From Betaproteobacteria bacterium (lineage in GTDB: Bacteria > Pseudomonadota > Gammaproteobacteria > Burkholderiales > SG8-39): DNA of 10,193 nucleotides. The stretch's first letter is position 1. Each line of letters begins with the position of its first letter. Location: positions 1-10,193 of the forward strand of contig JAFARH010000257.1 in assembly GCA_019245555.1 (NCBI GenBank), in the 5' to 3' direction. The position numbers were made by a program, and so were the translations under genes. The notes below the pieces were generated by a model that did no database searches, had not been told where the DNA came from, and worked only from the letters and a program-made list of their open reading frames with translations. Positions 1 to 6,508 of the stretch are shown piece after piece.

Positions 1-89
1 ACGCGCTCCTCGTAGTCGTCTTCGCCGAAATCGAGACAGACAATGACCGCCGCCCGCGGATCGGCGGGTAGGACCTTCTCTTGGGGCAA
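1..89 (-). CDS. hflX: GTPase HflX, N-terminal fragment (runs off window)
   Basis: Only the first 29 codons are inside the window. On the minus strand, one base after the hfq stop, a TTG codon (89-87) opens a frame reading MPQEKVLPADPRAAVIVCLD, followed by FGEDDYEER to the edge. The AVIVCLDFG segment followed by acidic residues resembles the beginning of HflX, where a first beta-strand ending in DFG precedes the N-terminal domain. HflX is a ribosome-associated GTPase that rescues or splits stalled 70S ribosomes, and its gene commonly lies directly downstream of hfq. No ATG or GTG occurs in this frame between the hfq stop and the conserved segment, so TTG is the likely start. A GAGAAGGA stretch inside the end of hfq could act as ribosome binding site, which implies coupling to hfq translation. 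The GTPase domain is outside the window, so identity rests on a short match plus gene order. Confidence 0.72.
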   Translation of the reverse strand, partial: MPQEKVLPADPRAAVIVCLDFGEDDYEER

Positions 90-90
90 C

Positions 91-327
91 CTACTCGGCG
101 TCCTTCTCGGCTCCGAGGTTGATCGGACGCGACGGCACGACCGTGGAGATGGCGTGCTTGTAGACCATCTGCGTTACCGAGTTGCGCAGCAGGACGACGT
201 ATTGGTCAAACGATTCGATCTGGCCCTGGAGCTTGATTCCGTTCACGAGGTAGATCGAAACGGGAACGTGTTCTTTCCGCAGCGTGTTCAAAAAAGGGTC
301 TTGTAGCAACTGGCCCTTGTTGCTCAT
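91..327 (-). CDS. hfq: RNA chaperone Hfq
   Basis: 78-residue Sm-like RNA chaperone, which forms a homohexamer that pairs small RNAs with mRNAs. Both Sm motifs are present: Sm1 around residues 22-45 ([20 protein letters not shown]) and Sm2 around 52-64 with the [14 protein letters not shown] signature. The Q-D-P-F of the proximal U-binding face (QDPFLN, about residues 9-14) and the YLVNG distal-face tyrosine are kept. The rim patch is RKEH, where E. coli has RRER. The C-terminal tail is very short and ends acidic (EKDAE). I chose the ATG at 327-325 because the protein then starts MSNKGQ as in other betaproteobacteria. An in-frame ATG at 357 would add ten residues that Hfq proteins lack. The gene follows aroC after 71 bp and abuts hflX. 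Very confident. Confidence 0.97.
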   Translation of the reverse strand: MSNKGQLLQDPFLNTLRKEHVPVSIYLVNGIKLQGQIESFDQYVVLLRNSVTQMVYKHAISTVVPSRPINLGAEKDAE

Positions 328-398
328 GTTCTTCTCTCTTGGGGGTTTTGTACCCATAACTCTAAGTCATTTGGGGGGTCTTTTCTACCCCGCAAAAC
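328..398 (-). promoter_or_regulatory. hfq leader with two small G/C hairpins
   Basis: This 71-bp gap between aroC and hfq is rich in homopolymer runs. In the hfq-sense RNA two small stem-loops can form: GGGGU/ACCCC around the A-rich loop AGAAAAG (375-391), and GGGU/ACCC around ACAAA (343-355). An AGAGAGAAG purine stretch just before the ATG is the probable, weak ribosome binding site. No U-tract follows either hairpin, so this is not a convincing intrinsic terminator, and I cannot see a good -35/-10 pair. Hfq of E. coli binds its own 5' UTR and represses itself. A-rich loops here would fit such control, but that is inference. Confidence 0.3.
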
Positions 399-1484
399 CT
401 AGCGAAAACTGACCGGCGGCTCCACGTCGCCGCACTGTGCGCGATGGCGCAGTGCATGATCCATGAGCACGCACGCCAGCATCGCTTCAGCAATCGGCGT
501 CGCGCGGATGCCCACGCAAGGGTCATGGCGCCCGGTCGTCTCGACGGTCGTAGGTTTCCCCCGACGGTCGATCGTGCGACGGGGTAGCCGGATGCTTGAC
601 GTGGGCTTGAGCGCGATCGACACGGTGATGTCCTGGCCGCTCGAGATGCCGCCGAGCACGCCGCCGTTGTTGTTCGACGCGAAACCTTTCGGCGTCATCT
701 CGTCGCCGTGCTCGCTGCCTTTTTGCGCGATGGCGCCAAACCCCGCGCCGATCTCGACGCCCTTCACCGCATTGATACCCATCATCGCGCCGGCGATGTC
801 GGCGTCGAGCCGGCCGTAGACCGGCTCGCCCCAGCCGACCGGCACGCCGCTCGCGACCACATTCACGCGCGCGCCGCACGAATCGCCCGACTCGCGGAGC
901 TCGTCCACCTGCTTCTCGAGCTGTGCTACCACTGCTGCGTTCGGCGCGAAAAACGGATTCTGGTCGACCGCATCCCACGACTGGAACGGGATGGGTGTAC
1001 GCCCGAGCTGCGCGAGATAGCCGCGCACCTTCACGCCGTAGCGCTCGCCGAGCCATTTCTTCGCGATCGCGCCGGCGGCGACGCGAATCACGGTCTCGCG
1101 CGCCGAGGCGCGACCGCCGCCGCGCGCATCGCGGAAACCGTATTTCTGCGTATAGGTGTAGTCGGCGTGCCCCGGCCGAAACTTCTCGGCGATCGCAGAA
1201 TAGTCCTTGGAGCGCTGGTCTTCATTGCGAATGAGGAAGCCGATCGCCGTGCCGGTGGTCTTGCCCTCGTACACACCGGAGAGGATTTCAATCGCATCCG
1301 TTTCACGCCGCTGCGTCACATGCCGTGAGCTTCCTGGTTTTCTTCTGTCCAACTCGCGTTGTATGTCCGCAGCCGCGAGCGCCATTCCTGGCGGGCAGCC
1401 GTCGACCACGCCACCGTACGCCGGACCGTGCGACTCGCCGAACGACGTGACGCAGTAGAGAAGGCCGAAGCTATTGCCGGACAT
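399..1484 (-). CDS. aroC: chorismate synthase
   Basis: 361-residue enzyme that converts 5-enolpyruvylshikimate-3-phosphate to chorismate, the last step of the shikimate pathway. It needs reduced FMN and acts in the cytoplasm. The family length (about 350-370) is matched. Signatures visible in order: TSFGESHG with a conserved His at 19, TQRRETD near 57-63, [14 protein letters not shown] with the conserved His106, the [10 protein letters not shown] block at 122-131, NAVKGVEIG, the [15 protein letters not shown] loop, and [18 protein letters not shown] near the C-terminus. It follows the long enterobacterial pattern rather than the shorter Gram-positive form. The ATG at 1484 overlaps the end of the upstream amidohydrolase gene by 14 nt, so translation is likely coupled. 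All key residues I can check are intact. Confidence 0.98.
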   Translation of the reverse strand: MSGNSFGLLYCVTSFGESHGPAYGGVVDGCPPGMALAAADIQRELDRRKPGSSRHVTQRRETDAIEILSGVYEGKTTGTAIGFLIRNEDQRSKDYSAIAEKFRPGHADYTYTQKYGFRDARGGGRASARETVIRVAAGAIAKKWLGERYGVKVRGYLAQLGRTPIPFQSWDAVDQNPFFAPNAAVVAQLEKQVDELRESGDSCGARVNVVASGVPVGWGEPVYGRLDADIAGAMMGINAVKGVEIGAGFGAIAQKGSEHGDEMTPKGFASNNNGGVLGGISSGQDITVSIALKPTSSIRLPRRTIDRRGKPTTVETTGRHDPCVGIRATPIAEAMLACVLMDHALRHRAQCGDVEPPVSFR

Positions 1485-2733
1485 GACTTTCCGATTCTAC
1501 TTGGAAGAATCTCCGCGTCTGGAAGATGGAAGCGGAGAGACGCTTGCCGCGCGAGCGCAAACTGCGCTTCAGCACAAAGTCGAAGAGCAGCGGATTGTAT
1601 TCGCGGATCTCGCGCAGCACGGGCGCAGCACTCGCCTCGAGCAGGCCGAGCGAGACGAGATAGTCGGCGGAGAAGATCGGCATGACGCCAGGCAGCGGAT
1701 AGTCGGAACCATTGAGGAGCCGTGCGTGCCAGCGCTCTTCCTCGATCACGCGCGCGAGGGCCGGACCGGCACGATTCGACTGCGGCATCGCGGAGATGTC
1801 GCCGAAGAGCTGGTCGTCATAGCGCGGCTGGCCCATAAGGCGGGCAAAGAGAGAGAAGCTCTCGACTGTGCCGCCGAAATCGAGGTCACGGTCCTCGCCC
1901 ATGGAGGCGCAGTGCGCCACAACTACCCGCACGCCGGCGTCGAGCGCGCGGCGCAGCCTGAGCGGGTTGGCGTTGTCCTGCAGGCCTTGACCGAATACGG
2001 CGCGCTCGAGGCCCGCATGCGAGATCAACGGCAAATCGTGTTTTGCGAGCGCAGCGTAAAAGCGATCGCACTTGGGTGACGCCGGATCGATGCCCATCGC
2101 CTGCGGCAGCCACTTCACCGCGCGCGCACCCTCCGCTTTCGCCCTGGCGAGCGCTTCGACCGCATCGGCGCGATAAGGATGGATCGACGCGACCCATTCG
2201 AAATACTGTGGATACTGCTTCGCGATGCCTCGTGCGTACGCATCGGGAACGTAGAACGCGGTTTCGCCGACATTGGGCCGGCCCTGCTCGTCGTGCGCGC
2301 GCTCGAAAGCGAAGAGCAGCATCTTGAATCCCGGCCGCATCTCGCCCGCGAGGTGGTGCAGGCGCTCAACGTAGGAACGATCGACTTTGCCGGGCACGTC
2401 GTTCACGCAAGCGCCATTCAGGAAGAAACGGCGGCGTGCATAGAGCGTCGGATGGAGCACGCTCTTCGTGCGCGGATCCGCATAGATTCCGCTCGCTGAG
2501 TCGCCGTCGCCAAGCAGGTGTGCGTGGGAGTCCCACACGTGCGCTGCATCGATTCCATCCCACGCGGACACTACGAGTGGGTGGTTGGCGAGGCGCGGCG
2601 GTAGCACCGCGCGACAGGGATTCCAGAAGCTCTCGGGCCAGCCGCGCCAAGGCGCTACGCTCGCGGCTCTTGCGGTGCCCGCCGCGGAAGCGCCGATCGC
2701 GACGATGCCAGCTAGGAAACTACGCCGGCCAAT
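1471..2733 (-). CDS. Tat-exported amidohydrolase (TIM-barrel metal-dependent hydrolase), probable ATT start
   Basis: Amidohydrolase-family (PF04909-like) protein, about 420 residues from the proposed start. Metal-site motifs are clear: [10 protein letters not shown] (first strand HxH), ARAVKWLP with a conserved Lys, [18 protein letters not shown] and NGSDYPLPG with the catalytic-type Asp. The first standard start codon is GTG at 2607, but the frame stays open upstream and encodes [18 protein letters not shown], a twin-arginine signal, followed by [13 protein letters not shown], which belongs to this family's mature N-terminus. An in-frame TGA at 2751-2749 leaves only the codons AGG GCT ACA TCA AAA ATT before the signal; ATT at 2733-2731 is the only near-cognate start. 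It lies 11 nt after GAAGGG and overlaps the CBS gene end by 14 nt, the same overlap as with aroC. The product probably acts in the periplasm; the substrate is unknown. The frame is certain, the start is inferred. Confidence 0.8.
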   Translation of the reverse strand: MGRRSFLAGIVAIGASAAGTARAASVAPWRGWPESFWNPCRAVLPPRLANHPLVVSAWDGIDAAHVWDSHAHLLGDGDSASGIYADPRTKSVLHPTLYARRRFFLNGACVNDVPGKVDRSYVERLHHLAGEMRPGFKMLLFAFERAHDEQGRPNVGETAFYVPDAYARGIAKQYPQYFEWVASIHPYRADAVEALARAKAEGARAVKWLPQAMGIDPASPKCDRFYAALAKHDLPLISHAGLERAVFGQGLQDNANPLRLRRALDAGVRVVVAHCASMGEDRDLDFGGTVESFSLFARLMGQPRYDDQLFGDISAMPQSNRAGPALARVIEEERWHARLLNGSDYPLPGVMPIFSADYLVSLGLLEASAAPVLREIREYNPLLFDFVLKRSLRSRGKRLSASIFQTRRFFQVESESHVRQ

Positions 2734-3154
2734 TTTTGATGTAGCCCTTCAGCATCTTGTTCTCGAAGTCCTGCTCTTCGAGGACCGCCTTGGCGACGTC
2801 ACGGAACGAGATCACGCCGAGGAGCTTGCCGTCGGACATGACCGGCAAATAGCGCGCGCCGCTTTCGAGCATGGTGCGCCTGAGATCGTTCACTTCCATT
2901 TCGGGCGTCGCCGTCACCGGGTCTTTTTGCATGATGTCCGCGACGCGCACTTCGCCGAGCGAGCCCGAGCGCTTTGCAACAGCCTGCAGAAGCTCATGGA
3001 ACGTGAGCATGCCGACCATGCGACCCTGATCGACGACGACGAGCGATCCGAGGTTGTCCTTCGCCATTGTCGACACGGCGTCCGCCGCTCGGCCCGAAGG
3101 CTCGATACTGACGAGGCGACTGCCTTTCACTCGCAGGATTTCTTTGACTTGCAT
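2720..3154 (-). CDS. tandem CBS-domain protein
   Basis: 144-residue protein made almost entirely of two CBS domains (about residues 8-60 and 74-130), a Bateman module that binds adenine nucleotides or related ligands. Typical features are the DAVSTMAKDNLGSLVVVD and GARYLPVMSDGKLLGVISFRDV stretches, in which the hydrophobic strand and G-x-(I/V/L)-(S/T)-x-x-D/E elements repeat. The tail [14 protein letters not shown] is a common ending of stand-alone bacterial CBS proteins, so the gene is complete. No catalytic or membrane domain is attached, so a regulatory role through ligand or partner binding is likely but the target is unknown. It is the first gene of the minus-strand run; its stop lies inside the start region of the Tat amidohydrolase gene. 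Confidence 0.93.
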   Translation of the reverse strand: MQVKEILRVKGSRLVSIEPSGRAADAVSTMAKDNLGSLVVVDQGRMVGMLTFHELLQAVAKRSGSLGEVRVADIMQKDPVTATPEMEVNDLRRTMLESGARYLPVMSDGKLLGVISFRDVAKAVLEEQDFENKMLKGYIKNWPA

Positions 3155-3162
3155 CGCTCGAT

Positions 3163-3168
3163 CCTCCT
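3163..3168 (-). promoter_or_regulatory. ribosome binding site of the CBS-domain gene
   Basis: A perfect AGGAGG on the minus strand lies 8 nt before the ATG at 3154. It is the strongest Shine-Dalgarno sequence in the window and fixes that start. Much of the rest of the 67-bp divergent gap to the SDR gene (3155-3221) shows no convincing promoter; a TAGAAT at 3181-3186 on the plus strand is a possible -10 for the SDR gene, without a good -35. Confidence 0.75.
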
Positions 3169-3221
3169 ATCCGGCCCGAATAGAATCCGACCTGAAGCGA
3201 ACAGCCGCGCTACGCACTTCT

Positions 3222-3929
3222 ATGCCCCGAGAATACCCCCAAAAGGCCGCCTTGGTAACGGGTGGCGCGCAAGGCATTGGCGCCGATATCGCGCGGCTTC
3301 TCTCAAGGCGCGGCTACAAAGTCGCGATCGCCGACGTCAAATCGCCGGCCGAGGGCGGCAGGCTGTTCATCCGCTGCGATATTTCGAAAGAAGCCGCGGT
3401 TCGCGCCTGCGTGCGCCGAGTGGTAAAGCACTTCGGTCGCCTGGACGCACTGGTCAATAACGGCGGCATCAGCGGTCCGAACAATGGGCCCGTTGAAAAG
3501 CTCGCGTTGCGCGAGTGGAACCGTCGCATCGGCGTGAACCTTACCGGTGCATTCCTCATGACCAAGCATGCTGCGCCGCATCTGCGGCGTGTGCGCGGCG
3601 CGATCGTCAACATCGCGTCGACGCGGGCAGTGCAGTCGGAGCCCGATACCGAAGCATATGCGGCGGCCAAAGGCGGACTCGTTGCACTTACGCATGCGCT
3701 CGCCATGAGTCTCGGGCCGCAGGTACGCGTCAACTGCGTGAGCCCCGGATGGATCGCGCACACCGCCGTGAAGAAGCGCGACCACGAGCAGCATCCGGTC
3801 GGGCGCGTCGGCCGCGACCGGGATATCGCCGAGTTCGTTCTTTTCCTGCTCTCCGACGCCGCCGGATTCGCGAGCGGGCAGAACTACATCGTCGACGGCG
3901 GCATGACGAAGAAGATGATTTACGTCTAG
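3222..3929 (+). CDS. SDR family oxidoreductase
   Basis: 235-residue classical short-chain dehydrogenase/reductase with a Rossmann fold. The cofactor motif VTGGAQGIG is at about residues 11-19, and the Asp in VAIADV at the end of the second strand suggests NAD(H) rather than NADP(H). The family NNAG is NNGG here. The catalytic set is present: Asn in RIGVNLTGAF, Ser in NIASTRA, and Tyr and Lys in EAYAAAKGG. The C-terminal QNYIVDGGMTKKMIYV matches a large FabG-like subfamily. The ATG at 3222 was chosen because it places the glycine motif at the usual distance from the N-terminus; the frame is open to 3054, but that region lies over the start of the opposing CBS gene. No clear ribosome binding site is visible. 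The substrate cannot be told. The stop overlaps the opposing DUF1003 gene's stop in a CTAG. Confidence 0.93.
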   Translation: MPREYPQKAALVTGGAQGIGADIARLLSRRGYKVAIADVKSPAEGGRLFIRCDISKEAAVRACVRRVVKHFGRLDALVNNGGISGPNNGPVEKLALREWNRRIGVNLTGAFLMTKHAAPHLRRVRGAIVNIASTRAVQSEPDTEAYAAAKGGLVALTHALAMSLGPQVRVNCVSPGWIAHTAVKKRDHEQHPVGRVGRDRDIAEFVLFLLSDAAGFASGQNYIVDGGMTKKMIYV

Positions 3930-4747
3930 GTTGACCGCGTTTGGTGCAGCAGCGCCGCGCGCAGCTCGTCAATCTTGCGGTGCAGCTGCTGGATCGCGAA
4001 CTCAGCCTTCACGTTCACGCGGAAGTCCTCGTCGGCCTGCAGCCGATCCTTAATGGCCTGGCGGTTCTGGCTCATCATGATGACCGGCGCCTGTAGCGCG
4101 GCGAGGCACGAGAGCAAGAGGTTGAGGAAGATGTAGGGATAAGGATCGGGCGGCTGGCTGAGGACGAGCGTCGTGTTGATGCCGGCCCAGAGCAGGAGGA
4201 ACGCGAAGAACAGGATGATGAACGGCCACGAGCCGCCGAAATGCGCGACCAGGTCGGCGACTTTCTGGCCGAAGGTCATGCGTTCCTCGATGAGGTCGTT
4301 CACGTTCTTGATCTGAAGTCGCGACAAAAGCTCGTTCGCGCCGCGCAGGCGGTGGATCACCACGCTCATGAAATGACGCGCCGCGCCGGCGTGGCTGTCG
4401 AGAAGCTGCGCCACGCTCGTGAGCGGAATGCAGATCAGGCTTGTATCAACGGCGGCTCGCGCCGTGGCGGTGCGCGCCTGACGGTCGAACACTGCGAGCT
4501 CGCCGAAGAATGAGCCCCTTTCAAAAGTGGCCACGATGATGTCGCCGCCCTGCGCTGGCAGCAGGATGTCGACGACGCCTTCCTCGACGACATAAAGGTT
4601 CTCGGGAATCTCGCCGTGCTGGAAAATCGTTTCGCCGGCTTTGTACAAGCGGCGGCTCGCGGCGTCCTTCAAGGTACCGAGTTGCTTGCTCGGCAAGCTG
4701 CCGAAGAGCGGAACTTTCTCGATCTCGTACGGATCGGCGTTTTCCAT
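3926..4747 (-). CDS. cyclic-nucleotide-binding domain fused to DUF1003 membrane domain
   Basis: 273-residue two-domain protein. Residues about 12-130 form a CRP/FNR-type cyclic-nucleotide-binding beta-roll (PLFGSL, KAGETIFQHGE, LYVVEEGVVDI) with the phosphate-binding cassette FGELAVFDRQARTATARA at 81-98. No helix-turn-helix follows, so it is not a transcription factor. Residues about 156-255 are DUF1003: FGQKVADLVAHFGGSWPFII, then a first membrane helix (about 174-196), DPYPYIFLNLLLS, a second helix (about 203-225), and the hallmark MMSQNRQAIKDR. The end (240-268) looks helical and charged. The likely role is an inner-membrane protein whose unknown activity responds to a nucleotide. The start at 4747 has GGGAG 5 nt upstream; an in-frame ATG at 4783 would run into the divergent promoter region. 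Confidence 0.93.
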   Translation of the reverse strand: MENADPYEIEKVPLFGSLPSKQLGTLKDAASRRLYKAGETIFQHGEIPENLYVVEEGVVDILLPAQGGDIIVATFERGSFFGELAVFDRQARTATARAAVDTSLICIPLTSVAQLLDSHAGAARHFMSVVIHRLRGANELLSRLQIKNVNDLIEERMTFGQKVADLVAHFGGSWPFIILFFAFLLLWAGINTTLVLSQPPDPYPYIFLNLLLSCLAALQAPVIMMSQNRQAIKDRLQADEDFRVNVKAEFAIQQLHRKIDELRAALLHQTRST

Positions 4748-4752
4748 TTTTT

Positions 4753-4757
4753 CTCCC
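4753..4757 (-). promoter_or_regulatory. ribosome binding site of the cNMP/DUF1003 gene
   Basis: GGGAG within an AAGGGAG purine run on the minus strand, 5 nt before the ATG at 4747. It supports this start over the in-frame ATG at 4783, which has no comparable site. Confidence 0.6.
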
Positions 4758-4778
4758 TTCGCCAATGATGGATCATGG

Positions 4779-4790
4779 CACAATCAGGAA
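4779..4790 (+). promoter_or_regulatory. possible -10 box of a leaderless GNAT transcript
   Basis: CACAAT (4779-4784) matches TATAAT at four of six positions and ends 6 nt before the ATG at 4791. If used, transcription would begin at or next to the A of the start codon. The only Shine-Dalgarno-like bases (AGGA) are too close to the ATG (about 2 nt). No good -35 is visible, so this is weak on its own. Confidence 0.3.
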
Positions 4791-5348
4791 ATGACCCCAC
4801 GGGCCATCACCATTCGGCTGGCGGAGCCGCGCGACGCGCAACCCATTGCGCTCATGTCGCGCGACTTCATCGAGGCCGGGCTCGGCTGGAAATACGACGC
4901 CGCGCGGGTCATGCGCGCTATTCGCGACCGGGAAACCCTCGCGATCGTGGCGTGCGATGCGAAGTCCTCGCCCGCCAGCCGCGGCGCGATCAACGGCTTC
5001 GCGATCCTGGAATTCGGCGATGAGCGCGCGCACCTCGTGCTTCTCGCGGTGCGCCCGTCGCACCGCCGCACCGGCATCGGCCAGCGCATGCTCGAATGGA
5101 TGACCGAATCGGCGCGCATCGCCGGCATCGCGAGCATTCACCTCGAGCTCCGCGCGGGCAACGATGAAGCGCGTAAGTTCTATCGTGCGATGGGCTTCTA
5201 CGAGACGGTACTCGTTCCCGGCTACTACCGTGGTGGCGAAGGCCGCAAGGAAGGAGCGCTGCGCATGCTGCGCGTCCTGCGCGTGCCGGGTCCGCTTCCC
5301 GCAGCGTGGCGTCCGCCGCGCATGCCCGAAGATCCTAAGGCGCGTTAG
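4791..5348 (+). CDS. GNAT family N-acetyltransferase
   Basis: 185-residue protein that should transfer an acetyl group from acetyl-CoA to an amine. It starts ITIRLAEPRDAQPIALMSRDFI, the usual first strand and helix of a GNAT domain. The acetyl-CoA-binding loop is at about residues 83-101, LLAVRPSHRRTGIGQRML, with the R-x-x-G-x-G core. HLELRAGNDEARKFYRAMGF at about 119-138 is the typical RimI-like motif B region. The tail after about 150 is basic and proline-rich, and not part of the fold. The acceptor, whether protein or small molecule, is not visible. The frame is open further upstream (to 4641), but that stretch is antisense to the DUF1003 gene, so ATG 4791 is preferred. It converges on the LysR gene with a 14-nt overlap. 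Confidence 0.9.
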   Translation: MTPRAITIRLAEPRDAQPIALMSRDFIEAGLGWKYDAARVMRAIRDRETLAIVACDAKSSPASRGAINGFAILEFGDERAHLVLLAVRPSHRRTGIGQRMLEWMTESARIAGIASIHLELRAGNDEARKFYRAMGFYETVLVPGYYRGGEGRKEGALRMLRVLRVPGPLPAAWRPPRMPEDPKAR

Positions 5349-6246
5349 TCCAGTCCTGAGCGGCAGCGAAGCGCTCGATCAGGAATTCCACGAAGCGCCT
5401 CACCTTGGCCGAGAGATGCTTTCGGCTCGGGTACAGCGCGTAGATTGGCACCCGTAACGGTTCGAAATCCTGCAACAGCGGCACAAGCCGCCCCGCGCGC
5501 ACCTCGGGTCCTACGATGAACGCCGGCTCGAACACGATGCCGGCGCCGCGCGCGGCAACTTCAGCCAGAAGATCGCCGTTGTTCGAATGTAGCCGGCCCG
5601 CCACGCGAACTGCGCGCTCGGCGCCCGAGCGATCACGAAATCGCCAGACATGGCGCGGGCTCACGTATTCGTAAGTGAAGCAGTTGTGGTGCGCCAAGTC
5701 TTCCGGCGTCTTCGGCGCATTGTGCTTCGCGAGATAGTCGGGAGAAGCACAGGGAACCATGCGCGTCTCGCCGAGCTTGCGCGCGACCAGGTTGTCCGCC
5801 CCCGGCGGGCCGATGCGGATCGCGAGATCGAGGCCCTCTTCGACGAGATCGACCACCCGGTCGGAGAGCGAGACGTCGAACCGGACGTCTGGGTAGCGTT
5901 CGAGGAATTCGGCGATCGCGGGTGCGACGTGGCGTACGCCGAAATTCACCGAGGTCGTCATCCGGATGGTGCCTCGCGGCACGACCGCGGCGCTCGAAGC
6001 CTCCTGCTCGGCTTCCGAGAGATCGGTCATCAACTGCACGGCGCGCTCATAGAACTGCTGGCCGCTTTCAGTGAGGCTCACGCGGCGCGTCGTGCGATTA
6101 AGGAGCCGCGTCTGCAGATGCGACTCGAGATCGGCGACCTGGCGCGAAGCGGCCGAGGTCGAGAGGCCCAACCGATCCGCAGCCTTGGCGAAGCTGCCGG
6201 ACTCGACCACCTGCGCAAACACTTGGATAGCGGCCAAACGATCCAT
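5335..6246 (-). CDS. LysR family transcriptional regulator
   Basis: LysR-type regulator, 303 residues from this start. It has an N-terminal winged helix-turn-helix (about residues 3-60; SGSFAKAADRLGLSTSAASRQVADLE is the helix-turn-helix region, then LLNRTTRRVSLTESG as wing). A periplasmic-binding-protein-like effector domain follows from about 88 (RGTIRMTTSVNFG, DLAIRIGPPGADNLVARKLGE, VAARGAGIVFEPAFIV). It belongs to the large group that begins MDRLAAIQVF. Two ATGs compete: 6255 (adds MWS) and 6246. I chose 6246 because it matches the family start and because ATG 6255 lies inside the palindromic operator. The gene is divergent from the peptide/GST/dioxygenase genes, so it probably controls them and itself; the inducer is unknown. 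Confidence 0.93.
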   Translation of the reverse strand: MDRLAAIQVFAQVVESGSFAKAADRLGLSTSAASRQVADLESHLQTRLLNRTTRRVSLTESGQQFYERAVQLMTDLSEAEQEASSAAVVPRGTIRMTTSVNFGVRHVAPAIAEFLERYPDVRFDVSLSDRVVDLVEEGLDLAIRIGPPGADNLVARKLGETRMVPCASPDYLAKHNAPKTPEDLAHHNCFTYEYVSPRHVWRFRDRSGAERAVRVAGRLHSNNGDLLAEVAARGAGIVFEPAFIVGPEVRAGRLVPLLQDFEPLRVPIYALYPSRKHLSAKVRRFVEFLIERFAAAQDWTNAP

Positions 6247-6253
6247 GGACCAC

Positions 6254-6276
6254 ATTATCCCGTATCACGGGACAAT
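6254..6276. promoter_or_regulatory. 23-bp palindromic operator at the lysR start
   Basis: Left arm ATTATCCCGT (6254-6263), spacer ATC, right arm ACGGGACAAT (6267-6276). The arms are inverted repeats matching at nine of ten positions. On the minus strand the left arm contains GATAAT (6259-6254), a five-of-six -10 box that ends 7 nt before the lysR ATG at 6246. A regulator bound here would cover the lysR promoter and, on the other side, lie upstream of the GST operon. This fits the autoregulatory site of a divergent LysR-type gene, but binding is inferred. Confidence 0.65.
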
Positions 6277-6357
6277 GTATTGAACTAGGGAGCCTTTATC
6301 CCCACATTCGTGCGAAGCACACTTCACGTACGCAACTTGCGGCAAATAGGCTCACCC

Positions 6358-6489
6358 ATGAGAAGACAACTCGTAACCATAGCGGCGCTGTTTGCGCTGG
6401 CCGCGACGGCGCTCGGCGCGGTGCAAGTCACCGACACGGAGCGCTCGACGGTCTGCATTCCGCCCGCCGTGGTCCAGGCTTGGTCCTAA
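6358..6489 (+). CDS. small exported peptide of 43 residues (hypothetical)
   Basis: An ATG at 6358 opens a 43-codon frame ending at TAA 6487-6489. The first 21 residues, MRRQLVTIAALFALAATALG followed by A, form a textbook Sec signal peptide: two arginines, an alanine/leucine core and a small-residue cleavage site after LGA. The predicted mature part is about 22 residues (VQVTDTERSTVC then IPPAVVQAWS) with a single cysteine. It sits between the divergent lysR gene and the GST gene, 19 nt upstream of the GST start, so it would be the first gene of that operon. No clear Shine-Dalgarno precedes it. I do not recognise a family; it could also be the remnant of a longer exported protein. The signal peptide makes chance less likely, but a short ORF alone is weak proof. 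Confidence 0.5.
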   Translation: MRRQLVTIAALFALAATALGAVQVTDTERSTVCIPPAVVQAWS

Positions 6490-6494
6490 CTTTC

Positions 6495-6501
6495 AGAGGA
6501 G
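6495..6501 (+). promoter_or_regulatory. ribosome binding site of the GST gene
   Basis: AGAGGAG lies 7 nt before the ATG at 6509. It is the only good Shine-Dalgarno among the plus-strand genes on the right side and decides the GST start against an upstream open frame from 6392. Confidence 0.75.
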
Positions 6502-6508
6502 AAAACGC

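Noticed and set aside
375..391. GGGGT/ACCCC hairpin after aroC as an intrinsic terminator
   Set aside because: The stem is only 5 bp and no T-run follows in the aroC direction.
708..1328. 206-codon open frame antisense to aroC
   Set aside because: aroC is unambiguous; this frame has no domain features.
1471..2607. GTG at 2607 as the true start of the Tat amidohydrolase
   Set aside because: It would delete family-typical residues and the whole twin-arginine signal that are encoded directly upstream in the same frame.
3144..3186. TTGACT (3144-3149) and TAGAAT (3181-3186) as a promoter for the SDR gene
   Set aside because: The spacing is 31 bp, far from the usual 16-18 bp, and TTGACT is inside the CBS coding region.
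3054..3221. N-terminal extension of the SDR protein by 56 residues
   Set aside because: The extension lies over the start of the opposing CBS gene and would push the glycine-rich cofactor motif far from the N-terminus.
5650..6288. 212-codon open frame antisense to lysR
   Set aside because: Shadow of a clear LysR gene; composition is typical of an antisense frame.
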